Shown here: piece after piece, positions 57,371 to 64,000 of the stretch
Position numbering within the stretch: position 1 is the stretch's first letter
Layout: each line of letters opens with the position of its first letter
DNA from: Pseudomonas sp. B21-028
GTDB taxonomy: Bacteria; Pseudomonadota; Gammaproteobacteria; Pseudomonadales; Pseudomonadaceae
DNA length: 64,000 nucleotides
Assembly: GCF_024749045.1 (NCBI RefSeq)
Contig: NZ_CP087184.1
Coordinates: forward strand, 4,650,001-4,714,000
Direction of reading: 5' to 3'
Translations under genes and position numbers: made by a program
The notes under the pieces: model-generated
Database searches by the model: none
Told to the model about the DNA's origin: nothing
Seen by the model: the letters and a program-made list of their open reading frames with translations, nothing else

Positions 57371-58132
57371 TTAGAAGGCCGTGACACCACCGTCCACCGC
57401 CAGTGAATGGCCGGTGGTGAACGCTGCGCCATCGCTGCACAAGTACAGCACCGCGCTGGCAATTTCCTCGACCTTGCCGATACGTCCTACCGGGTGCATG
57501 GCATTGGCGAAATCACCCTTCTTCGGGTCGGTTTCATAGGCACGGCGGAACATATCGGTGTCGATCACTGCCGGGCAGACCGCGTTCACGCGGATCTTCT
57601 TCTTGGCGTATTCGATGGCGGCCGATTTGGTCAGGCCGATCACGGCATGCTTGGAGGCCGCATAGATGCTCATTTTCGGCGCCGCGCCCAGGCCGGCAAT
57701 CGAGGCGGTATTGACAATGGCACCGCCGCCCTGGGCCAGCAGCAGCGGCAACTGGTATTTCATGCACAGCCAGACACCCTTCACGTTGACGCCCATGATC
57801 GCGTCGAACTCATCGAGAGTGCCGTCGGCCAGCTTGCCCTTCTCGATCTCGATCCCGGCATTATTGAAGGCATAATCGAGACGACCATAGGTACTGATCA
57901 CCTCGTTCATCAGGTTCCGCACGTCGCTTTCCAGTGTCACGTTGCAGCGCACGAACACCGCGTCGCCGCCAGCCTCGCGAATCAACTGGACCGTGCCCTC
58001 GCCACCCGCCACATCCAGGTCGGCCGCCACGACCTTCAGGCCTTCCGCGGCGAACGCACGGGCGGTGGCGCGGCCGATGCCCGCGGCGGCACCGGTGACT
58101 ACGACGACTTGTCCGGAAAACGTCATGCTCAT
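57371..58132 (-). CDS. Short-chain dehydrogenase/reductase
   Basis: This 253-residue NAD(P)-dependent oxidoreductase has VVVTGAAAGIGRATA (about 9-23), NNAGIE, NTASIAGLG and catalytic YAASKHAV. The start MSMTFSG has AAGGA 7 nt upstream. It is divergent from the CurA-like gene with a 226-bp gap. The substrate is unknown. Confidence 0.88.
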   Translation of the reverse strand: MSMTFSGQVVVVTGAAAGIGRATARAFAAEGLKVVAADLDVAGGEGTVQLIREAGGDAVFVRCNVTLESDVRNLMNEVISTYGRLDYAFNNAGIEIEKGKLADGTLDEFDAIMGVNVKGVWLCMKYQLPLLLAQGGGAIVNTASIAGLGAAPKMSIYAASKHAVIGLTKSAAIEYAKKKIRVNAVCPAVIDTDMFRRAYETDPKKGDFANAMHPVGRIGKVEEIASAVLYLCSDGAAFTTGHSLAVDGGVTAF

Positions 58133-58358
58133 TGTCAGTTCCTTGAAGGATGCAGGGGTGGCGCCAGTGTAGCCACAGCCCGGCGTGGCGCAGCAGCACT
58201 ATCCAGATGCCGGTTAAGCATCCATGGACACCAGTGATAAGAGCCCCGGCGGCATTATCACCGGGTTGTATCGGCCTGCATTCGCTACCCCGGCAAACCT
58301 TGCGACAAGCGCTTCGAAGGGCTATCAACAAAGCTTCATTTCATCTCGAGTACCCACC

Positions 58359-59363
58359 ATGACTGCCCAGACCAATCGCCAGTTCCTGCTCGCCAAACGC
58401 CCGGTGGGCGCCGCGACCCGCGAGACCTTCACTTATCAGCAAGTACCGGTCGGCGAACCGGCGGCCGGCCAGATCCTGGTAAAGAACGAGTACTTGTCCC
58501 TGGACCCGGCCATGCGCGGCTGGATGAACGAGGGCAAGTCCTATATCGCGCCGGTGGGCATCGGTGAAGTGATGCGTGCATTGGGCGTTGGCCAGGTGAT
58601 TGCCTCGAACAACCCAGGGTTTGCGGTCGGGGACTACGTCAACGGAGCACTGGGCGTGCAGGATTATTTCCTCGGCGAGCCAAGAGGTTTCTACAAGGTC
58701 GATCCGAAACTGGCGCCGCTGCCGCGTTATTTATCCGCCCTGGGCATGACGGGCATGACTGCTTACTTCGCGCTGCTGGACGTCGGCGCCCCCAAGGCCG
58801 GTGAAACCGTGGTGCTGTCGGGTGCCGCCGGCGCGGTGGGCAGCATCGCCGGGCAGATTGCCAAGATCAAAGGCTGTCGTGTGGTCGGCATCGCCGGTGG
58901 GGCCGACAAATGCAAGTTCCTGATCGACGAGCTGGGCTTCGACGGTGCCATCGACTACAAGAGCGAAGACGTCCAGGCGGGCCTCAAACGCGAATGCCCC
59001 AAAGGCGTCGATGTGTATTTCGACAACGTCGGCGGTGACATTCTGGATGCCGTGCTCAGCCGCTTGAACCTCAAGGCCCGCGTGGTGATTTGTGGCGCCA
59101 TCAGCCAGTACAACAACAAGGAAGCGGTGAAAGGCCCCGCCAACTACCTGTCCCTGCTGGTGAACCGGGCACGCATGGAAGGCTTCGTGGTCATGGACTA
59201 CGCCGCCCAGTTCGCCGCCGCCGGCCAGGAAATGGCCGGATGGATGGCCAAGGGGCAGCTCAAGAGCAAGGAAGACATCGTCGAAGGGTTGGAGACATTT
59301 CCCGAGACGCTGACCAAATTGTTCAGCGGAGAGAACTTCGGGAAACTCGTCCTCAAGGTCTGA
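58359..59363 (+). CDS. NADP-dependent oxidoreductase, CurA/MDR family
   Basis: This 334-residue zinc-independent medium-chain reductase resembles CurA/LTB4 12-hydroxydehydrogenase proteins, which reduce activated C=C bonds of enones. It has YLSLDPAMRGWM, the NADP-binding VVLSGAAGAVGSIAGQIAK and DVYFDNVGGDILD. The long upstream in-frame stretch (58224-58358) is discounted because MTAQTNRQFLLAKRP is the usual N-terminus. Confidence 0.9.
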   Translation: MTAQTNRQFLLAKRPVGAATRETFTYQQVPVGEPAAGQILVKNEYLSLDPAMRGWMNEGKSYIAPVGIGEVMRALGVGQVIASNNPGFAVGDYVNGALGVQDYFLGEPRGFYKVDPKLAPLPRYLSALGMTGMTAYFALLDVGAPKAGETVVLSGAAGAVGSIAGQIAKIKGCRVVGIAGGADKCKFLIDELGFDGAIDYKSEDVQAGLKRECPKGVDVYFDNVGGDILDAVLSRLNLKARVVICGAISQYNNKEAVKGPANYLSLLVNRARMEGFVVMDYAAQFAAAGQEMAGWMAKGQLKSKEDIVEGLETFPETLTKLFSGENFGKLVLKV

Positions 59364-59381
59364 CCGGTCACGATCCAAAAA

Positions 59382-59474
59382 CCTGTGGGAGTGAGCCTGC
59401 TCGCGATAGCGGTCGGTCAGTTGACGGGGATGTCGACTGACACGGCCTCATCGCGAGCAAGCTCGCTCCCACAT
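59382..59474. repeat. REPIN of the GTGGGAGCGAG family
   Basis: Two inverted REP units (59382-59408 and 59450-59474) with a 40-bp spacer lie between the convergent CurA-like gene and pyrF. The left unit reads GTGAGCC where other copies have GCGAGCC. Confidence 0.85.
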
Positions 59475-59491
59475 TGATTTTCAGTGCGGGA

Positions 59492-60190
59492 TCAGGCCAG
59501 TTCAGCCACGACCGCCGCCAGCGCCTTGGCCGGATCGGCCGCCTGGCTGATCGGACGGCCGATCACCAGGTAATCGGAACCGGCGTCCAGTGCCTGGCGC
59601 GGGGTCAGGATACGGCGTTGATCGTCCTGGGCACTGCCCGCCGGACGGATACCCGGGGTGACCAACTGCAGCGACGGATGCGCCGTTTTCAAGGCATTGG
59701 CTTCCAGGGCCGAGCAGACCAGACCGTCCATACCGGCCTTCTCGGCCAACGCCGCCAGGCGCAACACCTGCTCCTGAGGCTCGATGTCCAGGCCGATCCC
59801 CGCCAGGTCCTCGCGCTCCATGCTGGTCAACACGGTCACGCCAATCAGCAACGGTTTCGGGCCGCTGCGCTGATCCAGCACGTCACGGCAGGCCGCCATC
59901 ATGCGCAGGCCACCGGAACAGTGCACATTGACCATCCACACGCCCATCTCCGCGGCAGCCTTGACGGCCATGGCGGTGGTGTTGGGGATATCGTGGAATT
60001 TCAGGTCGAGGAACACTTCGAACCCCTTGTCACGCAGGGTGCCGACGATCTCCGACGCGCAGCTGGTGAACAGTTCCTTGCCGACTTTGACCCGGCAGAG
60101 CTTCGGGTCCAACTGGTCGGCCAGCTTCAGGGCGGCGTCACGGGTAGGGAAATCCAGGGCGACGATAATAGGCGTCTGGCAGGCGGACAT
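59492..60190 (-). CDS. pyrF: Orotidine 5'-phosphate decarboxylase
   Basis: PyrF decarboxylates OMP to UMP in pyrimidine synthesis. The 232-residue protein has the catalytic VFLDLKFHDIPNT segment (Asp-Lys-X-X-Asp), and C-terminal VTPGIRPAG and YLVIGRPI. The start MSACQTPII at 60190 is preferred over a 71-codon longer frame. Its 300-bp upstream gap holds a single REP and no other visible gene. Confidence 0.95.
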   Translation of the reverse strand: MSACQTPIIVALDFPTRDAALKLADQLDPKLCRVKVGKELFTSCASEIVGTLRDKGFEVFLDLKFHDIPNTTAMAVKAAAEMGVWMVNVHCSGGLRMMAACRDVLDQRSGPKPLLIGVTVLTSMEREDLAGIGLDIEPQEQVLRLAALAEKAGMDGLVCSALEANALKTAHPSLQLVTPGIRPAGSAQDDQRRILTPRQALDAGSDYLVIGRPISQAADPAKALAAVVAELA

Positions 60191-60419
60191 GAGCGGGCTC
60201 TCAGGCAAGTCGAAATCGGCGCGCATTGTAGCGGAACCAGCGCCCGTGGGGGACCCGATGATCGGTAAATCATCATCGCGCCCCGCTGAGCATGGACAAC
60301 GCTCCCACAAGGATTGCGTCTGGCCTGCATTAAGCACGGCTCTGCCGCAGAAAAGCGACGGCGACCTGATGCAGCATGGGCCTGACCTCACAAAAGCCAG
60401 GCTCATTAACCAGAATCAC

Positions 60420-60456
60420 ACTTGTGGCGAGAGGATTTATCCCCTCGCCGCAGATA
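60420..60456. repeat. Single REP of the GGCGAGGGGATT family
   Basis: One copy with internal hairpin GGCGAGAGGATTTATCCCCTCGCC lies between pyrF and the permease. A REP fragment (GCTCCCACAAGG) of the other family lies near 60301. I see no other feature in this 299-bp gap. Confidence 0.7.
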
Positions 60457-60489
60457 AATCCTTCATCACGGTTTCTTGACCGTACAGCC

Positions 60490-61527
60490 TCACCGCGCCT
60501 GGCTCTTGCTCCAATCCGTCAGCAGGCTGTACGCCACCGCCAGCAGCGTGGGGCCGATGAACAGGCCGATGAAACCGAAAGCGATCAAGCCACCGAACAC
60601 CCCCAGCAGGACGATGACCAAGGGCAGGTTTCCACCACGGCTGATCAAGTAGGGTTTGAGCACGTTGTCCACGCCGCTGATGATGAACGTACCCCAGATG
60701 CCGAGGAACACCGCCATTCCGTACTCGCCCTTCCACACCAGCCAGGCCGTTGCGGGGATCCACACCAGTGGCGGCCCCATGGGAATCAGGCTGAGCAGGA
60801 ACGTGATGATGCCCAGCACCAGCGCCCCCGGTACCCCGGCGATCAGGAAGCCGATCAGTGCCAGCAAGGCCTGGGCGGCGGCAGTACCGATCACGCCGTT
60901 GACCACCCGTTGCACCGTACCGGCCACCAGCTCGATGTAGTAACCGGCACGGTCACCGATCAGACGTTCGAGCAGCCCGTGGACAAACGCCGCAAGGCGC
61001 GGGCCGTCGCGATAGAAAAAGAACACGAACACGATGCTCAGGGTCAGTTCGAGCATGCCGCCGCCAATCTGCTTGCTGCGGGCCAGCAACCAGTTACCGA
61101 CCTGTCCCAGGTACGGCTTGATCGCCACCATCATCGCCGCCCCCTGCTGGTCAATGCTGTTCCACACAGCAACCAGCCGCCCGCCCACCAGCGGCAAGCC
61201 GCCCAGCCAGGCCGGGGCATCGGGCAGGCCATCGACCTGCACATCCCTGATGAACGCCGTGGCATCGCGCACATGATCGGCCAGGTTGAACCCCAACCAC
61301 ACCAGAGGTACCGCCACCAACAGCATCCAACCTACCGTCAGCACCGCCGCCGCGAGGGACTCGCGACCATTGACCCAGCGGGTCAGCAAACGCATCAGCG
61401 GCCAACTGGCAAAGGCCAGCACCGCCCCCCAGAACAGCGCCGACCAGAACGGCGCCATGACCCACAGGCTTGCACCGAACAACACCAGGAGCAGGATCTG
61501 CACCAACAGCCGATCGTTATTGAGCAT
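60490..61527 (-). CDS. AI-2E transporter family permease (YdiK-like)
   Basis: This 345-residue inner-membrane protein has seven to eight hydrophobic segments and the family signature LLSLIPMGPPLVWIPA plus IISGVDNVLKPYLIS. Members export varied small molecules or ions; the AI-2 link is weak outside E. coli TqsA. Start MLNNDRLLV was chosen over one 14 codons upstream. Confidence 0.87.
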   Translation of the reverse strand: MLNNDRLLVQILLLVLFGASLWVMAPFWSALFWGAVLAFASWPLMRLLTRWVNGRESLAAAVLTVGWMLLVAVPLVWLGFNLADHVRDATAFIRDVQVDGLPDAPAWLGGLPLVGGRLVAVWNSIDQQGAAMMVAIKPYLGQVGNWLLARSKQIGGGMLELTLSIVFVFFFYRDGPRLAAFVHGLLERLIGDRAGYYIELVAGTVQRVVNGVIGTAAAQALLALIGFLIAGVPGALVLGIITFLLSLIPMGPPLVWIPATAWLVWKGEYGMAVFLGIWGTFIISGVDNVLKPYLISRGGNLPLVIVLLGVFGGLIAFGFIGLFIGPTLLAVAYSLLTDWSKSQAR

Positions 61528-61589
61528 GAACAGTCTCGAAGAATGAACAGGACCGGGGCAGCGGCACAACGTCCGCTGCCCCGCACGGA

Positions 61590-62411
61590 TTAACGCAGCA
61601 ACTCAAGGTGAAGGCCCGCCGTATCGCCGCCACCGGCCGTTTCCATCCGCGCCTCACGAACACCCTGCTCCGCCAGCGCCTGGCGCCAGGCCTCGGCCTT
61701 GGACCCAGCGAGGCTGACCCGCAGGCCGGTGTCCAGGTTCAGCGCCCGGGACAGCAGGCGTAGCCAGGTCTCGTCCGGTTCACCGGCAAGGCGTGGCAAA
61801 TCCAGCACGCCGGTGTCCTTGAGCTGGCGCAGCAGCGTGGCAGAGGTCGGCAGCAAATCCCCCAGTGGAGCGCTCGCCTCGAACTGCTCGACATGCAGGT
61901 AGGCCTTGCGATTGCCGCGGGCGATGCCATATAGCGCAATCAAGGTGTTGTCCGTCGGCGGCGCCAGGCGCAGCAGCAGATAGGCCTGACCGTTGTCGGC
62001 CCCGTAGAGCTTGGCGTTGCCGAACACTTCGTTGGCCCAGAGGCTGCTTTCGCCGCAATCACGGGCCTGGCACCAGTACAACAACTCGGCACCTTGCTGC
62101 TGCAAGGCTTCGCGAGCGGCGGTAAAGGCCTGCGTGGCGGAATGTTCCGGCGGCAGCTCATACGTCACCGACGTGACGGCGCCACGGCCATCGACCTGCC
62201 CGTCGAAACGCAACTGGCCGCTGATCTTGCGAATCGAGCCCAGGGGGTAGATGCGCTCGACGTCGCTGGTTTGCCGGTAATCGACAATCTGCGCGTCGGG
62301 CAGGCGCGGCACGCGCTCCAGGTCCCGACTGCCGGGCACATCAGCGGCGAATGAGGTCGGGCTGGCGCAGGCCAGCGCCAACCAGGCAAGTGAATGAACG
62401 AATGATTTCAT
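61590..62411 (-). CDS. DUF4892 exported protein
   Basis: This 273-residue protein has a signal peptide (MKSFVHSLAWLALACASPTSFAA) and a periplasmic DUF4892 domain (DYRQTSDVERIYPLGSIRKISG, then LYWCQARDCGESSLWANEVFGNAKLYG, with two cysteines that could pair). The C-terminal 80 residues look OmpA-like in layout (GVLDLPRLAGEPDETWLRLLSRAL). Function unknown. It lies 62 bp from the permease. Confidence 0.8.
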   Translation of the reverse strand: MKSFVHSLAWLALACASPTSFAADVPGSRDLERVPRLPDAQIVDYRQTSDVERIYPLGSIRKISGQLRFDGQVDGRGAVTSVTYELPPEHSATQAFTAAREALQQQGAELLYWCQARDCGESSLWANEVFGNAKLYGADNGQAYLLLRLAPPTDNTLIALYGIARGNRKAYLHVEQFEASAPLGDLLPTSATLLRQLKDTGVLDLPRLAGEPDETWLRLLSRALNLDTGLRVSLAGSKAEAWRQALAEQGVREARMETAGGGDTAGLHLELLR

Positions 62412-62540
62412 CGGATGAACTTGGCCTGGCGCCCGAGGACGAAACCGGCGTCGTGCCTGCGCCACAAGGCGGGTAAACAGAGCTCTGTCATGGTGGTCTC
62501 CCTTTCAACCCGCCCAGCCTCGACAGTTGCCCGACGCAAG

Positions 62541-63392
62541 TCAAGAAGTGCTGAAGAACCGATTGAAACAGTCTGCTACAAGCACGGCACCGGCTTCGTC
62601 GTTCAGGTGCAAATGATGGCCGCCGGGCAATTGTTCATGACTGAAGGGTAGACGCTCCAGCAATTCGGCGTGCCGGGCCAGCATGCCGTCGGCCGCCACG
62701 ATCAGATGGGCGGGACAACCAATCCGCGCCACGAAGGCCATGGCCTGTTCGTCGGTCAGACGCAGCGGCGATGGCAAGGTCAGGCGGTTGTCGGTGCGCC
62801 AGGTGTAGCCTCCCGGTACCGGCATCAGACCTCGCTGGGCGAGCAGCTCGGCAGCCTCGCGGCTGACCGCCACCAACCCTTTCATGCGGGCTTCGATAGC
62901 CCGGTCGAGGGTTTTATAGACCGGTTTGGTCTTTTTCTGCAGATCAAGCTGCGCCTGCAGGGCCATGCCCATGCGTTCGGCCGCGTTGTCACCCTGGGCG
63001 GTCGGCGGAATGATGCCGTCGATCAACCCCAGGTGCGTCACCCGTTCCGGCAGGGCCCCGGCCAACACCAGCGACACGATGGCGCCCAGGGAATGCCCCA
63101 ACAGGGCGAAACGCTGCAAGCCCAGTTGTTCGGCGACTTGCAGCACATCATGGGCATAATCCCACAGGGCGTAGCCGGCACCGGGCGGGCGGTGCCCCGA
63201 ATGGCCATGACCGGCCATGTCCAGGGCAATGATCCGCAAGCCCTCGAGCCGGGGGGCCAGGCGGGCGAAACTGTTGGCGTTGTCCAGCCAGCCATGCAAA
63301 GCGATCACCGGGCGGCCGTCTTCCGGTCCGAACAGGTGGGCTGCCAGTTCGATGTGGGGCAGGCTCAGGCGGACTTCTTCGACGCCGTTCAT
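62541..63392 (-). CDS. Alpha/beta hydrolase 1
   Basis: This 283-residue hydrolase has oxyanion segment HGWLDN, nucleophile Ser in LLGHSLGAIVS, an acid in the AADGML region and His in GGHHLHL near the C-terminus. The start MNGVEEV overlaps the next hydrolase by four bases (ATGA). Substrate unknown; such pairs flank fadD genes in several Pseudomonas, which may link it to acyl esters. Confidence 0.85.
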   Translation of the reverse strand: MNGVEEVRLSLPHIELAAHLFGPEDGRPVIALHGWLDNANSFARLAPRLEGLRIIALDMAGHGHSGHRPPGAGYALWDYAHDVLQVAEQLGLQRFALLGHSLGAIVSLVLAGALPERVTHLGLIDGIIPPTAQGDNAAERMGMALQAQLDLQKKTKPVYKTLDRAIEARMKGLVAVSREAAELLAQRGLMPVPGGYTWRTDNRLTLPSPLRLTDEQAMAFVARIGCPAHLIVAADGMLARHAELLERLPFSHEQLPGGHHLHLNDEAGAVLVADCFNRFFSTS

Positions 63393-64000
63393 GCGCCGCT
63401 CCCCTGCCAACGCTGGAACAGCCCCTTGAGCAGATCGGCCGTGTCCAGAGGATGCTCCAGGGGAAACATGTGACCGCCGGGCATGCTCAGGGATTCGCCC
63501 TGGGGCATGCTGCCCACCGAACGGGTGTGATGACGCATCACCACGCGACTTTGCCGACCGCGCACCACCGCCAGGGGCACCTTGAGCGTGCGTGCCCGAC
63601 CGGGGCTGGTGTGCGGCACGCCGCGGTAGATGCTGATTTCCGTGGCCGGATCGAAGCGCAGTCGCAGGCGATCACCGACTTGTTGCAAGCCATGTTGCAG
63701 GTAGGCGTCGAAGCAATCCGGGTCGAAACCGCGAAACAGGGTCTTGCCGGAAAAATACAGCCGGGCCGCTTCCAGATCGGCGAACTCCTCGCGTCGGCCC
63801 AGGGTCCGGCCGGCCGGGGTCAGGCGGTCGATGAAGCCCAGGCGTTTGGCAGCCAGGATCACCCAGCGGTCCGTGCGGGTCAGGACCGGCGAATCGAGCA
63901 TGACCACACCACGGTACAACCGAGGGCAGCGCAATGCCGCGTGCAAGTGCAGTACACCGCCCAGGGAATGACCGACACCCCACACCGGTTCAGGCTGTTG
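63389..64000 (-). CDS. Alpha/beta hydrolase 2 (5' end beyond the window)
   Basis: The 203 visible residues hold the nucleophile elbow GVGHSLGGVLHLHAAL, VVMLDSPVL, the C-terminal GGHMFPLEHP with the likely His, and a mixed lid region. The N-terminal part, including the oxyanion strand, lies past 64000. It is coupled to the following hydrolase by a four-base overlap. Confidence 0.85.
   Translation of the reverse strand, partial: QQPEPVWGVGHSLGGVLHLHAALRCPRLYRGVVMLDSPVLTRTDRWVILAAKRLGFIDRLTPAGRTLGRREEFADLEAARLYFSGKTLFRGFDPDCFDAYLQHGLQQVGDRLRLRFDPATEISIYRGVPHTSPGRARTLKVPLAVVRGRQSRVVMRHHTRSVGSMPQGESLSMPGGHMFPLEHPLDTADLLKGLFQRWQGSGA

Overview
The window is a GC-rich chromosomal segment of a fluorescent-group Pseudomonas. 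The evidence is the gene order tmk-mltG-pabC-fabF-acpP-fabG-fabD-plsX-rpmF-yceD, the block rne / murB-kdsB-lpxK-exbD-exbB-comEC, and dozens of copies of two intergenic REP families typical of P. fluorescens relatives. Almost everything is chromosomal core. The accessory parts are one IS110-type insertion sequence, a Tad/Flp pilus locus, an AT-rich DUF1266 patch beside tRNA genes, and two short fold-back (MITE-like) elements.

Layout. 1-7908: reverse-strand fatty acid and envelope operon. 7909-15278: maf, sppA, a HAD phosphatase, rluC and the divergent rne, which has a promoter and a leader of about 630 nt. 15596-19975: a molybdoenzyme cassette (2Fe-2S subunit, Tat-exported molybdopterin subunit, XdhC and a MobA-like enzyme). 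20239-27100: murB, a low-molecular-weight phosphatase, kdsB, a Trm112-like protein, lpxK (broken by one base in this sequence), exbD, exbB and comEC. 27245-33840: a DUF2062 protein, an ABC exporter, a GST, a FadE-type acyl-CoA dehydrogenase and a small conserved protein. 34012-35161: an IS110 element inserted in a REP. 35471-49648: the Tad locus, with secretin/TadD/DUF3613 on the plus strand, twelve genes from flp to tadC on the minus strand, and a divergent AraC-type regulator. 50076-51736: a 27-residue membrane peptide and two DUF1266 proteins. 51966-52379: two tandem tRNA-Gly/tRNA-Glu pairs. 52736-64000: a membrane protein, a chemoreceptor, a MocR-type regulator, an SDR, a CurA-like reductase, pyrF, an AI-2E-family permease, a DUF4892 protein and two alpha/beta hydrolases, the last cut by the window edge.

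How the genes work together. The first operon supplies acyl chains (FabD/G/F, ACP), phospholipid precursors (PlsX), folate (PabC) and peptidoglycan processing (MltG). The block around 20-27 kb supplies peptidoglycan (MurB), Kdo and lipid A (KdsB, LpxK) and energy coupling (ExbBD). The Tad cluster encodes nearly a complete Flp pilus machine; its likely switch is the AraC-type regulator, which has a degenerate receiver domain. Two 21-bp-spaced direct repeats lie between it and the flp genes.

Most notable observations. (1) The IS110 element carries a readable bridge-RNA candidate, whose guide segments match both the REP target and the element ends. (2) lpxK, normally essential, has a one-base frameshift in its S-R-G-Y-G segment. 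(3) Two MITE-like elements share YTAR flanks and nested palindromes; one abuts a stop codon. (4) A small membrane peptide with its own terminator lies in the AT-rich patch. I did not find an obviously unknown multi-gene system.
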